Positions 54,101 through 64,000 of a DNA stretch of 64,000 nucleotides are shown here, in pieces (within the stretch, counting starts at the first letter, position 1; each line of letters starts with the position of its first letter). This DNA is from Apium graveolens. Its lineage: Eukaryota; Streptophyta; Magnoliopsida; Apiales; Apiaceae. The position numbers and the translations under genes were made by a program. The notes beneath the pieces were generated by a model that did no database searches, was not told where the DNA came from, and worked only from the letters and a program-made list of their open reading frames with translations. The DNA lies in assembly GCF_009905375.1 (NCBI RefSeq), contig NC_133650.1:173122518-173186517 (forward strand), read 5' to 3'.

Positions 54101-55334
54101 GTTCATGAAATAATGATAAGAGAAAGGAAAATAAAAAGAAACTGAAGTGGAAAAGAATATAAAGGCAGTAGAGTTTGAAGAATGATAAGGAAGTTGGGTA
54201 TGAGGAAACCCTAAAGACTCGTAGCAATAGAAATAGAAAAGTATGTAATCGTCAGGATGAGGGTGATTCACCATAAGTTAAATTGATGGTTGAAGGCATA
54301 AGAGATACATATATTTTATCCCCTGTAAGTTGGGAGGATTCGAGGAAACCCTGAGATAGTTCGAAGGATAAATAATGAGACGCAGATAGACTGAGGAGAC
54401 AAGGAAGTAAGAAATTAGGAAAATTGGATGAAGGAAGTGACCTTCAAGAATGTGAAGTGTAAGACCGGTGGCTTGATACCCAGAAAGGAAGACGCCAGGT
54501 ATGAAAGATATCCCAATATTGAGATGACTGTTGAGATAAACAACATAGGTAAATAAGGAATTATTAAGAAGAAGTTCATGTTGAACACGACCAATATCTT
54601 CCAGAACATCCTTGTTATCGTTACCAAATTAGGCAAGAAAAGCGGATAACCGTTGTTATCTTTTGGAGGCCATATTGATTGACCTCGTTTTGAATACAAA
54701 TGTTATTGTGAAATTAGGCATATACTATCGAGGTGGAAATGATTGAATAAGACACCCTTATCAGGGATATATGACTTGATTTATCCATGGAAGGATGCAT
54801 GTATTTTTTTTAAAGGTGGAATTAAGGATAGAACATCGGTAACTTAAAATGAATCCTAGGGGAATGCATAAAGGTTGGCATTTCACCCTTAATAGGGATA
54901 GTATGAGTTTTGACAGTATGAATTGGAAAGGATTAAGGTAATAACAATCTTTAAGAATTAGTGGAGAAATTTTTCAGAACATATAGACAATGGTTCTAGT
55001 ATTAGTAAAGGGTATTTTGATATGCCCTGTATCTAGGGAATACAGGAGGAACGATTCAAGGATAACCCTAGAGGTTTTACAAGGAGAAAGGTAATATTCA
55101 AAATTCTCAAGAATATAAATGTTGATAAAGGAAATATGACGTAATTATAATGATGCCAAGTGGGGCATGTGTTAAACCACGAGAAAGTATAGATCGAACC
55201 AGTAAAGGTCGAAATTGTTTAGGGCAATTAGGACCTAAGATAAAAGATGTCCTAAGTATGATCGAGAGTCAGTCGTGACAATGATTAACCTCTAAAGACT
55301 GAGGCAATAACTTATGGAAAATGGTGATATTTTT
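54101..55334 (+). other. Decayed internal region (expected protease/RT), nothing firm
   Basis: The position would hold protease and RT. I cannot find the YxDD box, a DTG/DSG motif or any long open frame; the region is A/G-rich with many stops. Only the flanking RNase H and gag traces place it. Confidence 0.45.
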
Positions 55335-55490
55335 TTTACTCATCAGATTTTAAGGAAAACATCTTCATATAAGCAGTGATTGAAATGAGGTAGAAAATTT
55401 ATTTGGGGGTGGTTAAAATGACATTGACTATAAGGAAATTTTACTATCAGGAAAGGCCAAAGAGGTGGCCGACACTTTAAGGGTAAGAGG
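55335..55490 (+). pseudogene. Tekay-like RNase H end remnant
   Basis: Broken frames read 'THQIL', then an EMR-like piece, then 'GKAKEVADTL' (55450-55480), the decayed form of the hallmark GKANVVADALSRK. Confidence 0.6.
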
Positions 55491-56955
55491 ATAATTATAG
55501 GCGCTCGTGCCAGAGGAATACAGTGATAATGGTTGAAGCCGTCAAGGTTGTATTATGGTTTGGAAGATTGACATTCCTTCTGATGACTGTGCAATACCCA
55601 ACTGTAATAGTAGTTGGTAAAGGTTTAATTCGTGTAATCGCCAGGAGCGGGCTATCTATCTCAGAAGGAACTACCCTGAGGATAATCCAGGACCATGTTT
55701 CAAAAAGGACTAAACGAACCTTCGAGTTAAGTCTTCTATTGAAGGTATATGATTAAGAATGGTATTAACCTGCTATCGTTGCTTTGATTGAAACTCTTCT
55801 GCAATTTTATCTGCTTCATGTCATGTATGTACATCAGGATCTAGAGTGTTCTTCATGAATCATGAATGGTAATTATGTTACCTCCTTAGGAGAATTCTAT
55901 ACGACATGTATGGACTCCGTATGGTTAGATATTAAGATTTCATGGAAAGTGAATTACGACAGTAGGTCAGTGGTGGACCATAGTAATGCAGCAATGATTC
56001 TGCGAGTAATGAGTGGATTACAACCATGAGAGTTGTATTGGAATGAATGTTGAGATTGAGTACCACTAATCGGGTCGTGGTGGTGTATAAGTTATCATTG
56101 ATAGACTAATTAAATAGATTATCTACCTATTGAATACTTATTCCTTCTTATCAATAGAGAGTCGTATTACTATACGAGGAAGATTGCGGTGCAAGCATAG
56201 AATTCTATTAACGATGATGTATAAAATGAGATTCCAGATTCGATTTTCGATGTCGAGGGAGTTTCAAAGGTGATTGAGTATAAGCTCGAGGAAGAGCATG
56301 GGTCCTTAGAATGATGGGTGGAATAATAAATATTTAAGCATGTGAAATGCGATGCGATAATACTTGATATATATACACATATGTTTTGTTCTCCTATGAC
56401 AAACCTCTATAGTTCAGAGGTAGGTTCCAAGCCAGATATTTTGTGGCAGTATATTTTTTCATATATACAATTCTCTTCAATTCGTTCTTTTCTCTTCTTT
56501 TCATTTCATATAAACTGAGAAGAACAACCCTTCCAGAAGGGGAGGTATTGCCGAATGACTATCTATCTGTGTGATAGAAGCCGAGTAGGATACCAGCTAT
56601 TGTTTAATTGCTTGTCAAGTACTAAAGTCTAGCCACCTTCTGTACTAACTATGCAATGTAACAAGTGTTCATGATCATAGTGATCTCTCAATAAATTCTT
56701 TTACTTCTATATGAAGGACCAAGCTTTCGAAGATGGAGGCAGCTAGAGAGGAAGTGGTACCAAGTATGGTGGTATTCCGATTCTAACACATTCGTGATAC
56801 TAAGGTTGACGTGGTTATTAAAAGGTTATAGAACGCTAACAAGCAAAAGTATAAGCAGTATAATATTAGGAACGGAAGATAGTAGCGATTATGAACTGGA
56901 AAAGAATGGGTATTAAGAAGCAAAAGCTATAATGCTAGAAGCTATGATGCGATTC
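55491..56955 (+). other. Decayed internal region (expected integrase N-terminus and core)
   Basis: About 1.5 kb with many stops. The 77-codon frame at 55523-55756 is not recognisable. No HHCC or DDE residues can be placed with confidence. Confidence 0.4.
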
Positions 56956-57498
56956 TGTGCAATAGACTTGGAAGAATTTGGAAGGATCACGTAACGCGGA
57001 TTGAGTTTTCTCACGACAATAGATCGTATGTCAGGTATCGAGGTATCGCCTTATGAGATCCTTGAGGGAAGACAATGTCGATCTCCCTTATGTTAGGATG
57101 AAGTTGTAGAGCGCAAGATGCTCGGACTTGCAGTAGTCCAAAGGACCAAGGATATAATAGATCTAATCTAAGGACGGTTGGTAGTAGCCCAAAATGGACA
57201 TCAGAAGTATGTTGATTTGACACGAAAGGACAAAGTTCATAATGTGTTCCATGTGACAATGCTAAGGAAGTATCATCGGGATGCCAGACACATAGTGGAG
57301 TACGAGCATGTGGATATGCAACCAGATCTGACTTACGTGGAGAAACCAGTAAGGATTATAGATAAGAAGGAGCAGGTGCTTCGGAACAAAGTGATCAAGC
57401 TAGTCAGAATGCTATGGAAAAATCATAATGTGGAAGAATCAACTTGGGAACTAGAGGGCGCAATGCTAGAAAAGTACCCCCATTTGTTTTCTATTTGA
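56956..57498 (+). pseudogene. Integrase C-terminus and chromodomain of the Tekay-like element
   Basis: A single frame runs from 56956 to 57498 with three internal stops (about 56992, 57094 and 57169). It reads the integrase end (SPYEILEGRQCRSPLC, about 57040-57090; QRTKDIIDLI, about 57140-57168), then joins 'TRKDK' directly to 'VHNVFHVTMLRKY' (about 57235-57265), leaving out roughly 60 residues normally between. The last 106 codons (57178-57498) are open and carry the chromodomain-type tail (EKPVRIIDKKEQVLRNK; then NHNVEESTWELE). In chromoviruses this tail is thought to guide integration to marked chromatin. As a pol fragment it has no catalytic part. Confidence 0.82.
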
Positions 57499-57518
57499 TT
57501 CCGGTACGGAATCCTTTT

Positions 57519-57531
57519 AAGGAGGGGAGAC
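57519..57531 (+). other. Polypurine tract of the Tekay-like element
   Basis: AAGGAGGGGAGAC immediately before the 3' LTR start. Confidence 0.88.
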
Positions 57532-60500
57532 TGTAATAACCCCAAAATTTTGAATTTTTTTTACCCTTGTAAATAGTGTTTTTGCTGAAATTTCTGAACA
57601 AGAAAACTTTTCATGCCACACTATGTAGGGGTTCTGTTATGGATATTCTGAGATTTTATTAGTACTCTATATGGTATATAAGTGTATGTAAAGATCGTCA
57701 GAATCCAATTCCGAACACTTTGATTTTCCCGAAAATCCACTACATACGGAAAGAATTGAGTATAAGGTAACAGGATAAAAAGGATTTAAATTAAAGGATT
57801 ATAAGAGAGGATCATAAAAGGAATATAATGTATTGAGAAAGGTTAAGGGAACCCAAGTAATAAGATCCCGGATATGATCTCTCAAACGATAAACGAGAAC
57901 GAAAGATAAATGAACCGTAAAACAAATAAGTGACCAAGAGACAAGCTTGTACAAGAAGCCAAGGATTGTGACATCATCAAATCACAAGGTGTGGACAAGT
58001 GGAAGCATTATGACATGTGCAAGGTGACATAAGCATGACATAAGGGAAGGAATTGTTGGATGATTGTAAACCACACAAAGTTCAAGGTTAGAAAGGTAAT
58101 TAACCAAAAACAAAACCAAAACAACCAAGCTAGCCAAAACAAATCAAAGCAAACACGAAAAAAAATTTCATTTCTTCAACATTGCTCTCGGCTTTTTCTT
58201 CTTTTCAAAGGAAGAAAAATCAAAAATCAAGTTCCAAGCATTGTTAAATCATAAGGTAATTATCTAAGGTTCCTTGTACATAGATATGGATATCCTATAT
58301 GTTTAAGCTTTTAATTCCTTCACAATCTCTTCCAATAAATCAAAGAAGAAGATGGTGAATAGTAACCTTCAAGAAATAACTTTGGTTTTCTTGATTTTTT
58401 ATGAAAGTTCAAGGTAGCTTAAGCATAGATCAAGGCTTCCAGGGGCATTCCAAGAATCTTTCATTGATTAAAAGCTTCAAGGAAGGTATAACATCTCCAA
58501 ACCCTAGCTTTACTTTGTATATTAGGATGATTTTGATAGTTATGGTAAAGAGTAGCTTGATGCTTGTTGGTTTAGAGTTTGGGTTGGAATGGTAGTGAAT
58601 TGAAGGTTGAAATCTTATGGTTTGGTTAAAGGACTTAAGTATAGTTTAAATTCAAGTTTAAGAATAAGTATAAATTGTTAATGTTGAGTTGATTGGGGCT
58701 GTTATGATGTAGTGAGGATGGATTTTGGTTGTATGGATTGATTGGTGATAGTTTGGTATTGTTTTGGAATGGTTTAAATTTGGGAAATCGCGTAAACATA
58801 GCCGTCGTAATGTCCGGTTTACTTTAGGCTGTTTTTGTTCTTAACATTAGGACCCGTGAACTCACTGCTAGGTTTTGACCATTGCCAAGATTAGATAGTT
58901 CATGTTACGAGCTTCGTTTTGATATGTAGTTCGTTTGATTCCGATGTACGGTTTAGGACAAACGGCCGTTTTTAGTAACGACGTTTCGCGAACGAATCAT
59001 TACCCCTCTCCTTACTTTGAAACCTTGGTTAAGGACCTTAAATGACTAATTGGGGTAAGAAACAATTATGTAAAGTGGATTAGGCAGTGGGAAAGGTACT
59101 CGCGAAAGAATCTCCTTAAAAATCTTAATGGTTAAATTATTAAAAATGGTGGAGCCTAGGGTACTCAAGCGACTTAAGTAAATCGTTAAGCGCGAAAGCG
59201 AACGTTAGGACTCTAAATGGTTAAAGTCTAGTTTCTTAAGCGACCGGGGTTTAATTCCGACTTATGTTGTTGTTCATAGGTTATCGGACCCACTCTAAGC
59301 TTAAGCCTATCCGGGAGCACTCAGGCAAGTTTTCTATCCGTTATACTGTTGTTGTGATGTATACATATGTATATGCATTATCTTGTGATAGATGCATGGT
59401 GGTTAATTAGCAAATATTGCGATATATTGGAGCATGTGATATGGTATATATGCATGTCTGTTTCGTAATCTTGATATATATAGTTGATTCAATTGCTTAT
59501 AAGTTGCATAATACCTATGCTAGAGATAAGCAGTAGTTGCGTATACCCTTAGTATAGCGGACCCAAGGTGAACATTTTCTAAAACCGGGAGTCGATGTTC
59601 CCGAGTATATTGTATATATTTATATATATATATATATAGATATAGTTTTCAAAACTATGAATCGAATAAGGTTTATTCGATAACTTTATTTTATTAATTA
59701 ATATTATTTTGAATATTCATTCGAGGACATATGACTTCGCTTATTTTATTTATTGAATATTATTTTGAATATTCATTCGAGGGCTTATGACTCCGTTTAT
59801 TTTATTAATGAATATTATTTTGAATATTCATTCGAGGGTTTATGGCTCCGATTTATTTACTAATTAATATTCTTTATTTTATTAAAGAATAATGTGTCGG
59901 TAATCAAACTTACTTTTGATTATTCAAATAAAGATATTACTTTCGTATAAGTATATCTTTGGTTATTTAATAGTCATTTCAAGTATAAGTTTCACAACAT
60001 CTACTTCAATTATTTTTATAAAGATTATTCTTTATGGGAATATTATTTAAATAATAATATTCAGATATTTTTTATATATTAGGACTGATTTATTTTATTA
60101 AATCAGCATCACTCCGAACATTCTTAAAAATGTTTTGCGAATCTTCAAAATGATTTTTTTAAGTTAGAGCGGATCCCAAAACTCATTTTTATATTTAAGA
60201 TCCTCCTTTCGAAGGGGATTTAAATTCTCGCTCAAAACCTAAGGGATCCGGCTCTGTGGTGTGTTTTATATTCGCAACAAGGTTGTTGTCTTGATAAAAG
60301 AATTTTGATTACTTACCCAACACTCGGGAAGTAAAATTCTTGGAACAAGTTAATCCATTAACAGGCATCGCCTGGGAAATATCGGTGAGTTTTCCTTTCC
60401 AACTAGATACGACTTCTTGGTGGAGCCGTATCAACAAGTTTCTACTTGGGGAAAGGGGGGACGAGCTTTACGTTTCAGAGTCATGGATTTCATCTGAACT

Positions 60501-61775
60501 AGGAGTGGCGTAAGTGGTCGAGTGGCGCCGGCCCAGCCTTATTATATTGGCCCAAAATGGTCTGGAAGTTCCGCTAAGACGGTCCATTCCTTAGGAGTCC
60601 AGTGTTCGGCTGACAAGTAAATCCGACTGGTTCTCCTCTACATGTAGAAAATGGTGGGGTTGTACTACTACGACTGATCATCGTAAGTGGTCTTCCTGGC
60701 GCGGCAAACTCCCGTAATGAGTTCATCATCCAATTGGATATTTCTGCTACACTACCCAGAGCACTTCGATAGAAAGGCTACGGTTGGGCAATTGTTGAGT
60801 GTTGGCAGGGTCAAGTTTTCAAAATGATGTGTGCATCAAATGAAGTATCTCATAACTTCATTTTATTTTGATGATATTTTAAAGATTGATTCTATACAAG
60901 TTTTGTCTTGTAGCTTAATCTATGGGATGAACTATTTATACATTGAACGGTAGTAGTTCAAGTAGTATTCGGAAAAGATATAAGTATATTGGAGTATCTT
61001 ATAACTTCATTTTTTAAACTTATATCTAGTAAATGATTATCTTGTGCATGTCAAAGATTTTCGGAAAAACGTTGAGACAAGGTTAGATATATGAGATCAC
61101 CTTGCAACGATATTTTTATACAGTTATAAACCGGAACTCTGTGTATATTATACACGTCAGAGGATTTCAAAGATTGTGAAAAGTATATATGTACATATAC
61201 TGAATATTTTACAAATTCATCATATTAAGATATCAAACTTGGTTCATTTCTTTTGACCAAGACTTTCATGAGTACTATAAGAAGGCTCACATATTGTTAA
61301 TCATTATACATATTATTTTGGTGGGCTTGCTGCTCACCCTTGCTTTCTTCTTTCATCACACAACAACAGATAGAAAAGATGAATAGGACCAAGCTCCCGA
61401 TTCGCAAGCGATTAGGAAACGTTCCGCAGTTTCCTATAGGCGTCGATGTAGCTGTAGCTGAGGTAGGAACTACCAATAGGCTAGGCTTTCAAATTTTGAT
61501 GTACTAGACTTATGTATCTTTATCAATTGTAATAATGGCAAAGAAATTTAAATTTATTCACAAACCCTTTTAAGGTGTATTGGCATATAATTGTGGAATA
61601 AAACGACTTGTGATTATTTTTGGATATTCATCTCTGAGACTATAACTTGTGGTGTGTGTGTTTATTGTGGGGTCACAGTACAGAGTAGTTGATTATTTAT
61701 TAAGATTGGGTGTTATTAAGGGAAATGGAACTCGTGACAACCCGGATCCCCGACCCCGGATTTGGGGGTGTTACA
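57532..61775 (+). repeat. 3' LTR of the Tekay-like element
   Basis: 4244 bases, TGTAATAACC to GGGTGTTACA. Substitutions versus the 5' LTR are scattered, with one small scrambled patch (about 58150-58170 versus 48330-48345). Confidence 0.95.
59695..59862. repeat. Three ~55 bp tandem units in the 3' LTR
   Basis: The same array as 49866-50033, same unit number, so the expansion predates this insertion. Confidence 0.88.
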
Positions 61776-62951
61776 GAAGAGATAATGAATGCCCATATAT
61801 CAAGGAAATTCAAGATGGCCACTATCAGAGCCTATGATGGCACGGGAGACCTCGCTAATCATGTTAGGACATTCTCCAATGCACTGCTGCTGCAACCCGT
61901 GAATGATGCTATAAAGTGTTGGGCCTTCCCTCAAACCCTGTCGGGTATAGCTCAAATATGGTACAGTCGCTTGCCCCCAAACTCTATTGGATCATTCAGA
62001 GAGTTAAGTCAGGCTTTTATTAAGCAGTTCATCAGTGGAAGAGTCCATGAGAAAAGTTCAGCATCTCTTATGAGTATTGTGCAGGGAGCTAAGGAATCCA
62101 TGAGAGATTACCTGAATCGTTTCACAAAGGAGGCTTTAAAAGTCCTGGACCTTGATGATAAGGTAGCCATGATAGCACTGCAACAGGGAACTAGGGATGA
62201 GTTTTTCAAGATGTCCTTGGCCAAACCTCCCCCTGAAAGCATGTTGCAGCTCCAAGAGAGGGCAGGGAAGTATATCAAGGTTGAAGAAAGCATGAGGAAG
62301 ACCGTAGTAAGTAATGAGCCCACTGGAGGCAAGAAGCGAAAAACTGATCTGGAGTATATCGCTAAGGACAAGTATCCTAGAACCGAACAAAACCCTCATT
62401 CAACCCCCAAGAAGGGAGGACCTGGGCAAAAGTTCACCGATTACGCTAAGCTGAATGCTCCTAGAAGCCAGATCTTGATGGAAATTGAGAAAGATAGAGA
62501 TATTCGTTGGCCTAAGCCCTTGAAGGCTGATTCAGCCAAGCTAGATAAGAGCAAGTATTGCAGATTCCACAAAGATGTTGGCCATGACACCGATGAGTGT
62601 AGGCAATTGAAAGACGAAATTGAGTTTTTGATTCGGAAAGGAAGATTGAACAAGTATACTGGAGAAGGAGGGGACAGGAATAATAATGGAAGGAAGAACT
62701 TTGAAGATCGTAGGAGGGCCAAAGATGATCAGGGGCGGAATCCCCAACCTAGAGGGCCGGTTATAAATGCAATTTTTGGAGGGCCGCGACCTCGAGGACC
62801 TGTGATAAACACGATCTTTGAAGGTCCAACTGCTGCTGGATTGTCCAAAAATTCCAGAAAGGCATATACTAGAGAGGTTATGCATATTGTTGGAGAAGCC
62901 CCGATGAGGGCCATGACAGAAGTAACATTGGCTTTTGATGATTCTGACTGA
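61776..62951 (+). pseudogene. Tat-like gag, C-terminal half
   Basis: Continues gag after the nested element in the correct phase. It holds the retrotransposon gag domain (HISRKFKM, YDGTGDLANHVRTF, IWYSRLPPNSIGSF, LSQAFIKQF, then 'DYLNRFTKEALKV'), a basic linker (GGKKRKTDL) and a Tat-type zinc-binding segment CRFHKDVGHDTDEC (about 62560-62600) followed by a Gly/Arg/Asn-rich tail with a repeated 'RGPVIN(A/T)IF' unit. A TGA at 62949-62951 ends it just before the protease; related elements read through here in one gag-pol frame. Apart from that stop this half is undamaged. Confidence 0.9.
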
Positions 62952-64000
62952 GTGGGTGTAAAGTTTCCTCATGACGACCCGCTGGTCATAACACCAATAA
63001 TAGGAAATAGCCCGGTTAAGAGGGTTCTTGTGGATAATGGTGCTTCTGTGGATATATTGCTCCACGACGCCTTTCTAAGGATGGGGTATAATGACTCCCA
63101 GTTGACACCAACCGACATGCCAATATATGGATTTGCTGGAGTAGAATATCCTGTGGAAGGGATAATCAAATTGCCAACCACCATAGGTACGGAACCAAGG
63201 CAAGCAACGCAGATGTTGGATTTTGTGGTGGTAAAAGCTAGTTCAACTTATAATGCTATCATGGGGAGAACAGTGATACATGCCTTCAAGGCAATCCCCT
63301 CTTCCTACCATTCAGTTATGAAGTTTCCCACCCGAAACGGGATTGGAGAAGAGAGAGGAGATCAAAAAATGGCTAGAAGCTGTTATGTGGCCTCTTTGAG
63401 GGCAGATGGAGTCGGGGGGCAGGTTCTTCCTATTGAAGATATGGATGTCCGAGAAAATGACGAAAAGAGAGGAAAGCTAGCAGAAGACTTGGTTTTCGTT
63501 CCTTTAGACCCCGAGAATCCTGAGAGGATGACTTTCATTGGAGCCACATTAGAGGAGCCCCTTAGAGGGAAGTTGGTGAATTTTTTGCAAGAAAATAGTG
63601 ATGTGTTTGCATGGTCAGCAGCTGATATGCCAGGCATAGACCCGGAATTGATTACTCACAGGTTAAACGTGGATCCAAGCCGGAGGACAGTGAAACAAAA
63701 GAAAAGAAATTTTGCCCTGGAAAGATAAGAGGCTATAAAACAGGAAGTATAAAAGCTCTTAGAGGCTGGTTTCATTGAGGAGATCCAATTTCCGGAGTGG
63801 TTAGCAAACCCTGTAATGGTGAGGAAGGCTAATGGAAAGTGGAGGATGTGTATAGACTTTACTGATCCGAATGATGCATGCCCTAAAGACTGTTTTCCGC
63901 TGCCAAGGATTGATACTTTGATTGATGCCACTGCTGGGCATGAGATGCTGAGTTTCATGGATGGATTTAGTGGATACAACCAGATCAAAATGCATAAGGA
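62952..64000 (+). pseudogene. Tat-like pol start: protease and RT N-terminus (continues past window)
   Basis: In the same frame as gag. 62952-63728 encodes the aspartic protease (VLVDNGASVDILL, about 63027-63065; the Asn in D-N-G is usual in this lineage) and a linker to RT (DVFAWSAADMPGIDPE, about 63600-63650). A TAA at 63726-63728 and another near 63750 interrupt it; both fit CAA to TAA changes. The RT continues in frame with 'GFIEEIQFPEWLANPVMV', 'KWRMCIDFTDPN' and 'DGFSGYNQIKM', then leaves the window before the catalytic box. RNase H and integrase are not visible here. Confidence 0.88.

Larger units (their letters stand above)
47707..61775 (+). mobile_element. Tekay-like chromovirus with 4.2 kb LTRs and dead pol
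   Basis: 14,069 bases, inserted in Tat-like gag with perfect 5-bp duplications (gaaga). LTRs 47707-51952 and 57532-61775 differ by roughly 2 percent by eye. Internal region: initiator-Met primer-binding site, an intact 257-codon ORF (52215-52988), a decayed gag core, traces of RNase H and integrase, a chromodomain-type C-terminus (57178-57498) and a polypurine tract. The pol wording ('NVFHVxMLRKY', then 'EESTWELE') marks a chromovirus, most likely Tekay/Del. The coding decay is far greater than the LTR divergence. Confidence 0.92.
46320..64000 (+). mobile_element. Tat-like Ty3/gypsy element 2, split by a nested element, runs off the window
   Basis: LTR (46320-46920), primer-binding site, gag (46951-47706 then 61781-62951) and the start of pol (62952-64000). 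The gag is cut by the Tekay-like element 47707-61775 with perfect duplications gaaga at 47702-47706 and 61776-61780. The 3' part lies right of the window. Confidence 0.88.

Noticed and set aside
55523..55756. 77-codon frame as an accessory gene of the Tekay-like element
   Set aside because: Sits where integrase should be, no recognisable domain, flanked by decayed pol; chance open frame.
62541..63065. 174-codon open frame on the minus strand
   Set aside because: Antisense to Tat-like gag/protease with strong family motifs on the plus strand; no motif of its own.

Overview
The window is repeat-rich nuclear DNA from a flowering plant. It consists almost entirely of LTR retrotransposons nested in or abutting one another, and I see no host protein-coding gene, rRNA, tRNA or CRISPR array. 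Most primer-binding sites match plant initiator-Met tRNA, and the lineages (Ty1/copia Angela-like and Sirevirus/SIRE-like; Ty3/gypsy Tekay-like chromoviruses and Tat-like) are all plant lineages. The sequence does not fix the species; a large-genome dicot is a reasonable guess only. Lineage names come from motif recognition by eye.

Layout. (A) 1-6508, minus strand: an Angela-like copia element with its 3' LTR cut by the window edge, a broken gag-pol, a long leader and a full 1.7 kb 5' LTR. (B) 6509-14330 plus 25349-25420, minus: a decayed Tekay-like gypsy element with gag, RT, RNase H and integrase remnants and one long LTR. (C) 14331-25343, minus, inside the LTR of B: an 11 kb Sirevirus-type element with almost identical LTRs, an intact fused gag/RT/RNase H reading frame and an intact 1127-codon second ORF. 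(D) 25421-28667, plus: the 3' part of another Sirevirus-like element, cut by B. (E) 28668-29090: unassigned. (F) 29091-30390, plus: the 5' end of a Tat-like gypsy element. (G) 30391-30557 and 43800-46319: pieces of a gypsy-type LTR, split by (H) 30558-43794, plus: a complete but mutated 13.2 kb Sirevirus with 5-bp target duplications. (I) 46320-64000, plus: a second Tat-like element running off the window, whose gag is split by (J) 47707-61775, plus: a 14 kb Tekay-like element with 4.2 kb LTRs and perfect target duplications.

How the parts relate. C and H have the same plan: gag, pol, spacer, then a separate long ORF2 (env-like position) sharing an N-terminal domain. Both spacers hold a plant-like TATA box and pyrimidine-rich leader ahead of ORF2, so ORF2 may have its own promoter. 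Each of the three Sirevirus-type elements carries its own dispersed short motif: an ATTGTCATACC palindrome in C, GGTCGCAAGTAA in D and TCAACGGATA in H. In H the motif occurs in the LTRs, the spacer and all coding regions, often as hairpin-forming pairs, and every forward copy in coding sequence is read in the same frame.

Several elements (C, J, possibly A) look as if they moved while already lacking key enzymes, implying mobilisation in trans. Of all open frames only the two in C and one 257-codon frame in J are intact and worth treating as genes; the rest are pseudogenes.
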